Part shown: positions 1-8,258 of the stretch, piece by piece | How positions within the stretch are numbered: position 1 is the stretch's first letter | How the letters are laid out: each line of letters begins with the position of its first letter | Assembly: GCF_000993785.3 (NCBI RefSeq) | Contig: NZ_CP009922.3 | Location: 4,588,001 to 4,652,000 of the forward strand | Length of the DNA stretch: 64,000 nt | Reading direction: 5' to 3' | DNA from: Streptomyces xiamenensis | GTDB lineage: Bacteria; Actinomycetota; Actinomycetes; Streptomycetales; Streptomycetaceae | The notes under the pieces: model-generated | The model's input: the letters and a program-made list of their open reading frames with translations, nothing else | What the model was told of the DNA's origin: nothing | Database searches by the model: none | Program-made: the position numbers and the translations under genes

Positions 1-397
1 CGAAGCCCTCGCCGCGGGTGGTCAGCGCGTCCAGCACGGTCTGCGCGTTGGCGGCGTTGGCGACCACCATGTAGTGCTCGTCCGCCAGCCGGTAGACGAT
101 CAGGTCGTCCAGGATGCCGCCCTCGGCGTCGCAGATCATCGTGTACCGGGCTCGGCCCACCGCCAGCGCCGACAGCTTGCCGACGAGCGCGTGGTCCAGC
201 AGCCGCCCGGCGTGCGGCCCGGTGACCGCGATCTCGCCCATGTGGGAGAGGTCGAACAGGCCGGCGGCGGTGCGCACCGCCTGGTGCTCGGCGCGCTCAC
301 TGCCGTACCGCAGCGGCATCTGCCACCCGGCGAAGTCGGTCATGGTGGCGCCCAGCTCGCGGTGGAGGGCGTCGAGCGCGGTGATACGGGACGTCAT
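1..397 (-). CDS. gcvT: Aminomethyltransferase (glycine cleavage T protein), 5' part only
   Basis: About 132 N-terminal residues are present; the rest lies beyond the left edge. GcvT transfers the aminomethyl carbon of glycine, carried on GcvH, to tetrahydrofolate. The fragment starts MTSRITALDALHRELGATM and contains family hallmarks: DFAGWQMPLRYGS, the AGLFDLSHMGE segment, and a GILDDLIVYRL segment near the visible end. The ATG at 395-397 (complement) is chosen because it gives the normal GcvT N terminus and lies downstream of a glycine riboswitch on the same strand. Family assignment is secure; the C-terminal half cannot be judged. Confidence 0.95.
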   Translation of the reverse strand, partial: MTSRITALDALHRELGATMTDFAGWQMPLRYGSERAEHQAVRTAAGLFDLSHMGEIAVTGPHAGRLLDHALVGKLSALAVGRARYTMICDAEGGILDDLIVYRLADEHYMVVANAANAQTVLDALTTRGEGF

Positions 398-457
398 GAG
401 GTGGCTCCAGAGGGTACGGGCGGCGGGCGGTGCGCGGTCGCGCGGATACGGCTCGCC

Positions 458-632
458 CTCCCCATCTGTCATCGGCACCTGAGAGGTTCGCCTTGCGGCT
501 TGCACCGTGGGTGGGGCCCGTTCGGGGGCCCGCTTTTCAGATTCGCCTTCCGCGCGCGGTATCGGGGCCTGAGAGATTCAAGGGAGGACTTGCTCCTTCG
601 GCGCCCCGGTGCTGGACCGGGAACTCTCCCGC
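458..632 (-). promoter_or_regulatory. Tandem glycine riboswitch upstream of gcvT
   Basis: Read on the minus strand, the leader begins GGGAGAG at about 630-624 and contains two copies of the conserved glycine-aptamer tail CTCTCAGG (about 577-570 and 486-479). Each copy is preceded by a GC-rich stem region with a GAAGGNGCAA-like or GCAAGGCGAA-like core. Two aptamers in series 60 nt before gcvT is the classic cooperative glycine riboswitch, which turns glycine cleavage on when glycine is abundant. Boundaries are approximate. The assignment is by motif; no covariance model was run. Confidence 0.88.
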
Positions 633-754
633 GCGTGGTCGAACGGCCATTGTTCGATTGTCCTGCGGTTGTTGTGCGGCTCATCATCGCATGACGGCCT
701 GCACTGAGCCATTAGGGTGCCCTACAGATCCGGATCAGATGGTGGTGGGACGAG

Positions 755-1558
755 ATGAACGAGCGTTGGCAGGGCTCCGCGCCCGGGCAGGACGGCGGCG
801 TCGACACGGGGGCGGCCGGCGGGGGCGGCTGGCCGGGCAATGAGCTGGAGCACGCGCTGGCCGCCTCGGTCGGCGTGCCGGACGCCGCGCCGCGGCTGCT
901 CCAGGTGCTGGGCCGCAGCCCGGTGTGGGTGCCGCTGCCGGAGGGCGGCGGCCCGGACAGCCGCAGCCTGGACCTGCCGACGATCGAGCTGGACGGCGGG
1001 GTGTACGTCCCGGTCTTCAGCTCCGCGGAACAGTTCCGGCTCGTGGTCGGCACCCACATGTCCTTCACCGTCGCCCCCGTCAAGGAGTTCGCCCGCGGAC
1101 TGCCGCCGCAGGCCGGCCTCGCCGTCAACCCGGGCGGCACCGTCGGCGTCCCGGTCCCGCCGGAAGGCGTGGCCCAGCTGTGCCGGGACACCCCGGGCGA
1201 GCGCGTGCCCGGGGCGCCCTCCGGCGCCCGGATGCGCCTGTTCGAGCCGGACTGGCAGCAGGAGCCCGTCGACTTCCTGGCGGCGGCGGCCGGCGAGCTG
1301 TCCGCGCTGCCGTACGTGCGCACCGCGCGGCGTGGCCTGGCCAGCGCGGAGGGCGGCGCCCCGGCGCTGTTCATCGGCCTGGAGCTGGACGCACTGGCCG
1401 AGGAGTACCGGATCGGCAGCCACGACGCGCTGGGCCGCGCCCTGGCGCGCGGCGCGGTGCCCTGGCCGGTCCAGCTGGTGCTGCTGGACGCGGTGACCGA
1501 CCCCGTCGTGGACTGGCTGCGCCACAGCGTGCAGCCGTTCTACCGGCGGGACGCATGA
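755..1558 (+). CDS. SseB-family protein (enhanced serine sensitivity type)
   Basis: 267 residues. After a Gly-rich, low-complexity N terminus, residues about 28-130 match the SseB N-terminal fold: LEHALAASVG, then a LLQVLGRSPVWVPLP strand and LDGGVYVPVFSSAEQF. The C-terminal half (about 160-265) resembles the SseB C-terminal domain, with DFLAAAAGELSALPYVRTA and a final ADPVVDWL-like helix. The founding E. coli gene was named for serine sensitivity, but the biochemical role is unclear. The ATG follows GGTGGGACGAG, a reasonable ribosome site. The stop overlaps the start of the next gene (ATGA), so the two are translationally coupled. Confidence 0.8.
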   Translation: MNERWQGSAPGQDGGVDTGAAGGGGWPGNELEHALAASVGVPDAAPRLLQVLGRSPVWVPLPEGGGPDSRSLDLPTIELDGGVYVPVFSSAEQFRLVVGTHMSFTVAPVKEFARGLPPQAGLAVNPGGTVGVPVPPEGVAQLCRDTPGERVPGAPSGARMRLFEPDWQQEPVDFLAAAAGELSALPYVRTARRGLASAEGGAPALFIGLELDALAEEYRIGSHDALGRALARGAVPWPVQLVLLDAVTDPVVDWLRHSVQPFYRRDA

Positions 1559-2271
1559 CCGAAGCCCAGGGGGCGATCGAGGAACTGCTTCCCCGGGTGA
1601 CGGCCGACCGCCCGGACATCTACGAGACGCTGCTGGGCGCGCTCGCGCACGGCGAGGTGTGGATGCTGCTGTGGCACGGCCGGCCCGGCGACCCGGACGC
1701 CCAGTACGGCAGCGTCGAGGTCGCCGGCCACGGCTACGCGCCGGCCGTCACCTCGCCCGCCGAGCTGGCCGCCAGCGGCTGGCCCCGGGACCACGAGGTG
1801 ATCGGCGGCCGGGACATCGCCGCCGCCCTGTACCCCGACCACTGGGGGCTGTGGCTCAACCCGCACACCCCCGGCGGCGGCCTCGGCGTCCCCTGGGCCG
1901 ATCTGCGCCGGATCGCCGGCGGCCTGGACCGGCTGCCGGCCGGCCCGCTGGTGATCACCGAGCCGACCGCGCCCGCGGAGCCCTTCTACCGGCGGCTCGC
2001 CGACGAGGCACGCCGTACCCCCGTGCTGCGCAGCCTGCGGCGCGGCTGGGTGCGGCCCGCCGTGGGCAGCGCCTACCTGGTGATCGGCCTGGAGGTGGAC
2101 GATCCGGGGGAGGCGGCGGAGTCGGTGCGCCGGATGATGGCACGGGCCGTCGAGGCCGTCCCGGACGGGCTCGCGGTGGCCACGGTGGCCATGGCGGACG
2201 CGTACGATCCGGTCGCCCTGTGGCTGCGCGCCAGGGCCCGCCCCTTCTACTCGGCGCCCACCGCCTCCTGA
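1555..2271 (+). CDS. Second SseB-family protein, coupled to the first
   Basis: 238 residues, starting at the ATG that overlaps the upstream stop (ATGA at 1555-1558). The N-terminal half carries EVWMLLWHGRPGDPDAQYGSV and a DIAAALYPDHWGLWLNPH segment, and the C-terminal half a FYRRLADEARRTPVLRSLRRGW segment like the SseB C-terminal domain. It ends in a DAYDPVALWLRARARPFY tail similar to the DPVVDWLRHSVQPFY tail of its neighbour, so the pair look like diverged paralogues. The 3' end overlaps the converging acetyltransferase gene by 25 bp. Molecular function unknown. Confidence 0.75.
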   Translation: MTEAQGAIEELLPRVTADRPDIYETLLGALAHGEVWMLLWHGRPGDPDAQYGSVEVAGHGYAPAVTSPAELAASGWPRDHEVIGGRDIAAALYPDHWGLWLNPHTPGGGLGVPWADLRRIAGGLDRLPAGPLVITEPTAPAEPFYRRLADEARRTPVLRSLRRGWVRPAVGSAYLVIGLEVDDPGEAAESVRRMMARAVEAVPDGLAVATVAMADAYDPVALWLRARARPFYSAPTAS

Positions 2272-2834
2272 GCGGCGGGCACCGGCGCGGTCGGGGCCGG
2301 CGCGGTCGGGGCCGGCGCGCCGGAGTGCGCCGCCAGCGGCCGCTGCCAGTAGCTCACATCGCGCCAGGACCCCATCTTGTAGCCGTTCTCCCGGAACGTC
2401 CCCACCTGCCGGAACCCCAGCGACCGGTGCAGCCCCTCGCTGGCCGGGTTGGGCAGGGCGACCCCGGCGATCACCGAGTGGAACCCCTGCTCGCTGAGGA
2501 GCGCGAACAGCCGCTCGTACAGCGCCCGGCCCAGGCCCCGCCCGTGCTGCCCGGGCGCCAGGTAGACGGCGCACTCCACGGTCCACGCGTAGGCGGCGCG
2601 CGCCTTCCAGGGGAACGCGTAGCTGATTCCGGCGACCTCGCCGTCCACCTCGGCCACCAGCCAGGGGTGGGTACGGTGCCCCCGCTCCCACTGCTCCAGC
2701 CACTCGTGCGGCTGCTGCGGCTCGGTGCGGAAGTTGGCGGCGGTGGTCTCGATGTAGTGGTTGACCACGGCGCACACCGCGGGCAGATCCTCGGCGGTCG
2801 CGAAGCGGATTCCGGCGGCAGTCATGACGTTCAT
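2247..2834 (-). CDS. GNAT acetyltransferase, phosphinothricin acetyltransferase-like
   Basis: About 195 residues. The core IRFATAEDLPAVCAVVNHYIETT, the EVAGISYAFPWKARAAYAWTVE strand pair and the acetyl-CoA loop GQHGRGLGRALYERL (Q/R-x-x-G-x-G/A type) place it with pat/bar-type N-acetyltransferases. The ending SLGFRQVGTFRENGYKMGSWRDVSYWQRPL is also typical. In this family the acceptor is often an amino-acid analogue, but the substrate cannot be told from sequence. Two start codons are possible (2834 and 2825). The last 15 residues are a low-complexity Ala/Pro tail. It converges on the SseB gene and diverges from dps. Confidence 0.82.
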   Translation of the reverse strand: MNVMTAAGIRFATAEDLPAVCAVVNHYIETTAANFRTEPQQPHEWLEQWERGHRTHPWLVAEVDGEVAGISYAFPWKARAAYAWTVECAVYLAPGQHGRGLGRALYERLFALLSEQGFHSVIAGVALPNPASEGLHRSLGFRQVGTFRENGYKMGSWRDVSYWQRPLAAHSGAPAPTAPAPTAPVPAAQEAVGAE

Positions 2835-2846
2835 GCTGCCATCGCG

Positions 2847-2870
2847 GTTTGCGCTGCCGGGTGCGGGTAG
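2847..2870 (+). promoter_or_regulatory. Candidate SigB/SigH-type stress promoter for dps
   Basis: GTTT at 2847-2850 is separated by 14 nt from GGGTAG at 2865-2870, close to the Streptomyces SigB-group consensus GNNT-N14-16-GGGTA(C/T). It lies 52 nt before the dps start. dps genes in Streptomyces are known stress-sigma targets. One base of the -10 differs from consensus, and a second GGGTAC at 2874-2879 lacks a properly spaced -35. Confidence 0.45.
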
Positions 2871-2921
2871 CAGGGGTACCGTGAGAGGAAAGCCGCACAT
2901 TCGGATGAAAGTGGACGATTC

Positions 2922-3395
2922 ATGTATGCCGTGAAGAGCACACTGCCCGAGCCCGCGCTCAAGGTCGTCGCAGACGCCCTGCAGGGCGCGCTGGCGGACA
3001 TCATCGATCTGTCCCTGGTGGCCAAACAGGTCCACTGGAACGTGATCGGACCTCGCTTCCGCACCGTGCACCTCCAGCTGGACGACGTCGTGGAGACCGC
3101 CCGCGCCCACTCCGACATCGTGGCCGAACGCGCTTCCGCCCTGGGCATCAGCCCCGACGGCCGCGCCGCCACCGTCGCGGGCAGCAGCGGGATCGCCACC
3201 GTCCCCGAGGGCTGGCTGCCGGACACCGAGGCGGTCGACATCCTGACCCAGGCGCTGGGCTCCTGCATCGTCCGCATGCGCGATCGCATGGTCGCGGTGG
3301 GCGAGGTCGACCGGGTCACCGAGGACAACCTGATCGCCCTGGTGAAGGAGCTGGAGAAGCACCACTGGATGTTCCAGGCCGAGAACGGCAGCTGA
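2922..3395 (+). CDS. dps: Dps-family ferritin-like DNA-protection protein
   Basis: 157 residues, normal for the family. The intersubunit ferroxidase ligands are all present with the spacing known from E. coli Dps: H38, H50, D54, D65 and E69 in the segment KQVHWNVIG through SDIVAERA. Dps oxidises Fe(II) with peroxide, stores iron in a dodecameric shell and protects DNA in stress or stationary phase. The N-terminal tail is short and carries few Lys residues, so direct DNA binding is uncertain. The gene is monocistronic: divergent from the acetyltransferase and followed by a strong hairpin at 3527-3559. Confidence 0.93.
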   Translation: MYAVKSTLPEPALKVVADALQGALADIIDLSLVAKQVHWNVIGPRFRTVHLQLDDVVETARAHSDIVAERASALGISPDGRAATVAGSSGIATVPEGWLPDTEAVDILTQALGSCIVRMRDRMVAVGEVDRVTEDNLIALVKELEKHHWMFQAENGS

Positions 3396-3526
3396 CGCCG
3401 GACGCCCAGCACCGCGCCGGCCCGCACCGTCCCGGACGCGCCGTCCCACCGACGGGTATCCGTGCGGGCATCCGGGCGACCAGCAGCCATGTCCCCTTGT
3501 CCCGGCCGGAAGGAATCCGGAAGCGC

Positions 3527-3559
3527 GAGGCCCCCGACCCGTCACGGGTCGGGGGCCTC
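3527..3559 (+). terminator. Hairpin terminator downstream of dps
   Basis: Near-perfect inverted repeat with arms GAGGCCCCCGACCCG and CGGGTCGGGGGCCTC and a 3-nt loop. There is no T tract, as is common in Streptomyces. It lies 130 nt after the dps stop. Confidence 0.7.
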
Positions 3560-3690
3560 CCCTGTGCGGGCCGCCCGCACGCGTCCGCCCCCTCACCGGG
3601 GCCCCACGCGGGCTCCGGTGGGCGACGCGACCGGTACCGGCTACCGTGACGCGCGGGGCGGCCGCCGGGCCGCCGCGAGGGGGTGGGGGT

Positions 3691-4173
3691 ATGTGGGCGA
3701 GCATCGTCGCCGTGGCGGGAACGCTGGCGGGCGTGGGGCTGACCGGTTTCACCCAGCAGTGGATCGAGCGGCGGGCCCGGCGGCGCGAGCACGACCGGGA
3801 GGTACGCGCCCAGGTGAGCCGCCTGCTGAAGGCAGTCCTGCGCTACCGCGAGCTGCACTGGCTGTTCGTCCAGGACATCCGCGACGGACAACGGGAGACG
3901 CGCGAGCACCGCGTGGCACGCTACCGGGCCCGCTCGGAGGTCACCGAGGCACTGGACGAACTGGCCCTGACGACCGGTGACCGGACGCTGCTCGAGGCGG
4001 CCTCCACCGCGGCGTGGCACGCCATCGGGCTGTCGGACATCACGCTCGGGCCGGTACGGCGGCGCCGGTTCGCTCCCGGGGTGGAGGCCCGGCTGGCCGC
4101 CGGACGCGGCCGCACCCGGGACGCGCACAGCGCGCTGCGGGAGGCCGGCCACGCCTACCGGCCTCGCCGGTAG
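3691..4173 (+). CDS. Small membrane-anchored protein, KilB-like
   Basis: 160 residues beginning MWASIVAVAGTLAGVGLTGF, one N-terminal membrane helix, followed by a charged Arg/Glu-rich helical domain (RRREHDREVRAQVSRLLKAVLRYRELHW). The ATG at 3691 is preceded by GAGGGGGTGGGGGT; an upstream in-frame ATG at 3646 lacks a ribosome site and would bury the membrane helix. From memory, Streptomyces proteins with this MW(A/S)SI-type N terminus and charged coil are often labelled KilB; that label reflects a plasmid ancestor and says little about function. Function unknown. Confidence 0.6.
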   Translation: MWASIVAVAGTLAGVGLTGFTQQWIERRARRREHDREVRAQVSRLLKAVLRYRELHWLFVQDIRDGQRETREHRVARYRARSEVTEALDELALTTGDRTLLEAASTAAWHAIGLSDITLGPVRRRRFAPGVEARLAAGRGRTRDAHSALREAGHAYRPRR

Positions 4174-4323
4174 CGGAGGCCCGCGCGCGGCGGCGAACGC
4201 GCCGGAGGCCCTGGAGTGTTGAAAGGTGCGAGACCGCCGTGGGGGGCTCTTGCGCCCCGGGGGCATGCGACGTACCACTGATGGGGAGGCTACTGCGTCG
4301 TCGTAAGCGAACGGGGGTCCTTC

Positions 4324-5403
4324 ATGGCCACTCCACTGAGCGCGGACAAGGTGCTGTCCGCGCTGAAGGCCGAGGGCGTCAAGGTCGTCGAGTACAAGTC
4401 CTGGCGCACCCACAACCGCAACAGCGCCGGGGCATGGGGCCCGGTGCACGGTGTGATGGTCCATCACACCGTCACCTCCGGCACCAGTGCCTCGGTGGAG
4501 CTGTGCTACGCCGGCCGCTCCGATCTGCCGGGGCCGCTGTGCCACGGGGTGATCGACAAGGCGGGCACCGTCCACATGGTCGGGCACGGGCGCGCCAACC
4601 ACGCGGGCAAGGGGGACGGCGCCGTGCTCAAGGCCGTCATCGCCGAGAAGAAGCTGCCGGCCGACAAGACGGCGGACACCGACGGCAACCCCCACTTCTA
4701 CGGATTCGAGTGCGTCAACCTCGGTGACGGCAAGGACCCGTGGCCCGCCGAGCAGGTGGAGGCCATCGTGCGGGCCGCCGCCGCGCTGCTCCGCGCACAC
4801 GGCTGGGGCAAGTCCGGCGACACCTCGGTGATCGGCCACCTCGAATGGCAGCCCGGCAAGATAGACCCCCGTGGGCCGGGCGTGTCCATGAGCGACATCC
4901 GCAAGCGGGTCGCCGCCCGGCTCAAGCAGTCGGCCGGATGGAGCCCCAGCAGCCCCGAGGAGGACGATATGCCCAAGCGGTCGTTATACGAGACGAACTC
5001 CTACACCCGGACCGTGCGGCCCGACACCTGGACCACCCTCAACTTCAACCGCTACTACGACGGCAAGAAGTGGGTGGACAAGGATCCCGAGCCCTCTGTG
5101 CTGCTCGGCCCCTGCTACTACACCGCCTCGGTGGCCGTGAAGGTCACCGGGCTGGCCACCGGCCAGGAGTTCAAGGTGCGGGTGGCCCGCTACCGGCAGG
5201 AGAACGGGAAGTACGTACGGGCCTCGGCGATGCCCACCGACTCACCGGTGAACGACCAGGGCAAGGGCCACTTCGTCTACACCTGGACCGGCCACGTGCC
5301 CGCCGCCGACAAGGGCAGACTGCGGGTGGAGGTCCAGCACCACGGCTCCGAACCGGTCACCGTGGAGTGGGCGCGCGCCGAATCGCTGTACTGGCCGGCC
5401 TGA
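4324..5403 (+). CDS. N-acetylmuramoyl-L-alanine amidase (Amidase_2 fold) with extra C-terminal domain
   Basis: 359 residues. The N-terminal ~200 are a zinc amidase/PGRP domain. VHHTVT gives the first zinc His (H47), GHLEW the second (H172), and KIDPRGPG supplies D181 as third ligand, a Cys-to-Asp variation common in phage-type endolysins. Such enzymes cut the bond between MurNAc and the stem peptide. There is no signal peptide, unlike secreted wall hydrolases. Residues ~220-359, after a Ser/Pro/Glu linker, form a separate beta-rich domain (ETNSYTRTVRPDTWTTLNF onward) that I do not recognise; it may bind the wall or be a fibre-like domain. The gene stands alone between short intergenic gaps. 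Confidence 0.85.
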   Translation: MATPLSADKVLSALKAEGVKVVEYKSWRTHNRNSAGAWGPVHGVMVHHTVTSGTSASVELCYAGRSDLPGPLCHGVIDKAGTVHMVGHGRANHAGKGDGAVLKAVIAEKKLPADKTADTDGNPHFYGFECVNLGDGKDPWPAEQVEAIVRAAAALLRAHGWGKSGDTSVIGHLEWQPGKIDPRGPGVSMSDIRKRVAARLKQSAGWSPSSPEEDDMPKRSLYETNSYTRTVRPDTWTTLNFNRYYDGKKWVDKDPEPSVLLGPCYYTASVAVKVTGLATGQEFKVRVARYRQENGKYVRASAMPTDSPVNDQGKGHFVYTWTGHVPAADKGRLRVEVQHHGSEPVTVEWARAESLYWPA

Positions 5404-5434
5404 CCGGCGCCGCGCGCGACCCACCGGGGCGGGC

Positions 5435-5620
5435 TCAGGCCGCCGCGCGTATCGCGGCCAGCCACATGCGGCGCAGCCGCGCCAGCTCGGCGGCCTCCCG
5501 CTCCCCCCACGGCCGGTTGCCGTGCGCGCGGACATAGCGGCGGATGGCCTCATTCGCCGCCGCCGCGTCATCGGCACCGGTGGCGGCGGTGGTCGGGGCG
5601 TCATCGCAGGTCACGATCAT
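5435..5620 (-). CDS. Small hypothetical protein (61 aa)
   Basis: MIVTCDDAPTTAATG opening, then a helical stretch (NEAIRRYVRAHGNRPWGEREAAELARLRRMWLAAIR) with alternating charged and hydrophobic residues. The ATG at 5620 is preceded by GGAGGG at good spacing; a longer form from 5644 would place that site inside the gene. Codon use fits the genome. It looks like one of the small helical proteins conserved in Streptomyces; no function can be assigned. Confidence 0.6.
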   Translation of the reverse strand: MIVTCDDAPTTAATGADDAAAANEAIRRYVRAHGNRPWGEREAAELARLRRMWLAAIRAAA

Positions 5621-5662
5621 GCCCTCCAGAGTAGAGGGCGACACTGACAGCGCCGACCGGGT

Positions 5663-6280
5663 TTACGGCCGCTCGCGCGCTTCCTCCGCGGCGAGCCGCG
5701 CCCACAGCTCACCGCTGCGGACCGCGAAATTCTGCACTTCCGGTGCTTCTTCCCAGGTGGCCGGGTCGGTGATGGGGTCGCCGCCGAGAAATCGGGCCAG
5801 CGAGATCAGCGCGAGTTCCCATCCGGTGCCCAGCCCGAAGAGACCAGTCTCATAGTCGTTGAGCACCGGATCGAGCCGCCGGCCGTCCATGTCGATGCGA
5901 TCGGGGATCGGCGCCTGCTCCAGTTCCAGGGCCGTCTCACCCCGCGACACATCGGCCAGCCGCAGCATCAGCTCGCTGCTGGGGCCGGTGCCGAAGTTCC
6001 AGGTCACCGCGAGCAGATTGGGGGCCTCGCAGCGCAGGATCTCCCCACTGGCGTTGCCCTCGATACGGAAAGCGCCGCCCAGTTCCAGCTCACCGGTGAC
6101 CGGCAGGAACCACTGGGACAGCCGCTCCGGGTCGGTCACCGCGTCCCAGACGTCCACCACCCAGGCCGGGAAGTGGCGGCGGATCAAGAGGGTGCGGGCC
6201 TCGCCCTCGGGTACGGGGCGCCGCCCCACCTCCCGGTAGGTGTCGTCGATCCAGCTGGTGAACTCGGTCTTCTCGGTCAT
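5663..6280 (-). CDS. SRPBCC (AHSA1/START-like) domain protein
   Basis: 205 residues with the AHSA1 pattern: an N-terminal strand RHFPAWVVDVWDAVTDPERLSQWFLP, then GELELGGAFRIEG, then LLAVTWNFG and the closing long helix region GWELALISLARFLGG. These proteins form a hydrophobic cavity, but ligands vary. The ATG at 6280 is preceded by GGGGAG. The gene runs parallel to the amidase gene upstream (gap 62 nt) and could be cotranscribed with it, though the functions show no obvious link. Confidence 0.82.
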   Translation of the reverse strand: MTEKTEFTSWIDDTYREVGRRPVPEGEARTLLIRRHFPAWVVDVWDAVTDPERLSQWFLPVTGELELGGAFRIEGNASGEILRCEAPNLLAVTWNFGTGPSSELMLRLADVSRGETALELEQAPIPDRIDMDGRRLDPVLNDYETGLFGLGTGWELALISLARFLGGDPITDPATWEEAPEVQNFAVRSGELWARLAAEEARERP

Positions 6281-6342
6281 GGTGGGGCTCTCCCCTGTCA
6301 CGGCAGGACCTTGCTGGAACGATCCTCACCCGCCGCGCGCGC

Positions 6343-6999
6343 TCACGCCTGCCGAACCAGCTCCAGATAGCGGTCCCAGTCCCAGTGCGGCCCCGGGCAC
6401 ACCCGTATGACGTCGGGCACCTCGTTGTGTCCCACGATGTGCTCGCGGTCCACCGGAATGCCGTAACGCCGGCAGATCCCCGCCACCAGCCGGGCCGAGG
6501 ACTCGTACATGGCGTCCGTCAGATACGCCGGATCCTCCGCCCAGCCCTCGTGCTCGATGCCGATGCTGCGCTCGTTGAACCCGCGGTGCCCCGCGTGGAA
6601 GGCGACGTCCAGCTCCCTGGCCAGCTGCGCCACGTGACCGTCCTCCGACCGCACCACGTAGTGCGTGGACGCGCCGTGCCCGGGGTCCTGGAAGACCTGG
6701 AGCGTGATGTCGTACGTGGCCTCCGGCATATGGATGACGACCCGGTCGATGCCGTAGTCGCGCGGCCGGCTCGCCCGCCGGTAGTTCGCCCGGGCGGCAG
6801 GCACCCACTCGGCGCCCACGTGGTCCACCTCACCCGGGGTACGGGGCTCCTCCATCCCCGGCAGCCGCCACCACCAGCGTTCGAGCGTGTCGCGGGCGGC
6901 GAGCGCGCCCACCCCGACGGCGGCGGCACCACCGCCCAGGACCAGGGCGCGCCGCCCGAGCCCCCGCCGTCGCTGATCCGGCCCCGCGTGCTCACCCAT
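6343..6999 (-). CDS. Tat-exported N-acetylmuramoyl-L-alanine amidase
   Basis: 218 residues. The N terminus has a twin-arginine motif and hydrophobic stretch (GLGRRALVLGGGAAAVGVGA), so it is exported by Tat. The mature part is an Amidase_2 domain: DRVVIHMPEATYD, the HYVVRSEDGHVAQL segment, FHAGHRGFNERSIGIEHEG, and the last ligand region IVGHNEVPD followed by CPGPHWDWDRYL, where the Cys/His pair fits the third zinc position. It hydrolyses the amide between MurNAc and L-Ala in peptidoglycan. The ATG at 6999 is preferred because GGAGG lies 6 nt before it; the ATG at 7005 would be immediately adjacent. Confidence 0.85.
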   Translation of the reverse strand: MGEHAGPDQRRRGLGRRALVLGGGAAAVGVGALAARDTLERWWWRLPGMEEPRTPGEVDHVGAEWVPAARANYRRASRPRDYGIDRVVIHMPEATYDITLQVFQDPGHGASTHYVVRSEDGHVAQLARELDVAFHAGHRGFNERSIGIEHEGWAEDPAYLTDAMYESSARLVAGICRRYGIPVDREHIVGHNEVPDVIRVCPGPHWDWDRYLELVRQA

Positions 7000-7088
7000 G
7001 TTCATCCTCCGAGGGGAAAGAACGCCACTGTCCGGCATCCGGTTCCATCGGCCGCCCCGTGGGGGCGGCTCGTAGAATCGGCCCCACC

Positions 7089-8258
7089 ATGCCCTACTTC
7101 GACCATGCCGCCACCACGCCGATGCTCCCCGAGGCCATCGCCGCGATGACCGCACAGCTGGCTGTCACCGGGAACGCCTCCGCCCTGCACGCCGCCGGAC
7201 GGCGGGCACGGCGCGCGGTGGAGGAGGGCCGGGAGGAACTGGCCGCGGCGCTCGGCGCCCGGCCCAGCGAGGTGGTCTTCACCTCGGGCGGTACCGAGGC
7301 CGACAACCTCGCGGTCAAGGGACTGTACTGGGCCCGCAGGGACGCGGACCCGCGCCGGGTGCGGGTGCTGGCCAGTCCGGTGGAGCACCACGCGGTGCTG
7401 GACGTGGTCCAGTGGCTGGCCGACCACGAGGGTGCCCGGGTGGAGTGGCTGCCGGTGGACCCGGTGGGCCGGGTGCACCCCGGCGCGCTGCGCGAGGCCA
7501 TCGCCAGGGATCCGCAGGATGTGGCGCTGATCACGGTGATGTGGGCCAACAACGAGATCGGCACCGTCTTCCCGGTGGCCGAACTCGCCGCGGTCGCCGC
7601 CGAGTACGGCATCCCGATGCACGCGGACGCGGTGCAGGCGGTGGGCCAGCTGGAGGTGGACTTCGCCGCCTCGGGGCTGGCCGCGCTGTCCGTGTCCGCC
7701 CACAAGATCGGCGGCCCGTACGGCATCGGCGCGCTGCTGCTGGGCCGCCAGTGGACGCCGGTGCCGGTGCTGCACGGCGGCGGCCAGGAGCGCGAGGTGC
7801 GTTCGGGCACGCTGGACGTCCCGGCGGTGGCGGGCTTCGCGACGGCGGCCTCGGTGGCCACCGCCCGCCGGGCCGGCTTCGCCCGCGAGATCGGCGGCCT
7901 GCGGGACGAGCTGATCGCGGCGGTACGGGCCCAGGTGCCGGACGCCGTGCTCGGCGGTGACCCGGACCCGGCCGGGCGGCTGCCGGGCAACGCCCACTTC
8001 GCCTTCCCCGGGTGCGAGGGCGATTCGCTGCTGCTGTTGCTGGACGCGCAGGGCATCGAGTGCTCCACCGGCTCTGCCTGCACGGCCGGGGTGGCCCAGC
8101 CCAGCCATGTGCTGCTGGCGATCGGCGCCGACCCCGAACTGGCCCGTGGCACCCTGCGGTTCTCCCTGGGCCACACCACGACGCGGGCGGACATCGAGGC
8201 GGTGGCGAAGGCGATCGGCCCCGCCGTCTCCCGGGCCCGCACGGCCGGCCTGAGCTGA
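7089..8258 (+). CDS. Cysteine desulfurase, NifS/IscS type
   Basis: 389 residues. A PLP aminotransferase class V protein that takes sulfur from cysteine to form an enzyme persulfide. Visible features: N-terminal YFDHAATTPM, cofactor-site FTSGGTEADNLAV, HADAVQAVGQ, the PLP lysine in SAHKIGG (K206) and the persulfide cysteine in STGSACTAG (C331). The next gene is mnmA, which uses sulfur relayed from a cysteine desulfurase to thiolate tRNA U34, so a functional pairing is likely. The ATG at 7089 is the only start that gives the canonical YFDHAATTP terminus. Confidence 0.93.
   Translation: MPYFDHAATTPMLPEAIAAMTAQLAVTGNASALHAAGRRARRAVEEGREELAAALGARPSEVVFTSGGTEADNLAVKGLYWARRDADPRRVRVLASPVEHHAVLDVVQWLADHEGARVEWLPVDPVGRVHPGALREAIARDPQDVALITVMWANNEIGTVFPVAELAAVAAEYGIPMHADAVQAVGQLEVDFAASGLAALSVSAHKIGGPYGIGALLLGRQWTPVPVLHGGGQEREVRSGTLDVPAVAGFATAASVATARRAGFAREIGGLRDELIAAVRAQVPDAVLGGDPDPAGRLPGNAHFAFPGCEGDSLLLLLDAQGIECSTGSACTAGVAQPSHVLLAIGADPELARGTLRFSLGHTTTRADIEAVAKAIGPAVSRARTAGLS

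Noticed and set aside
74..694. Plus-strand frames crossing the gcvT 5' end and the riboswitch
   Set aside because: gcvT on the other strand has clear family motifs, and the leader is explained by the glycine riboswitch.
2247..2271. Overlapping ends of converging genes (also 9497-9516, 25064-25098, 43146-43162) as possible misannotation
   Set aside because: Each partner has intact motifs up to the overlap; short convergent overlaps are ordinary in compact actinobacterial genomes.
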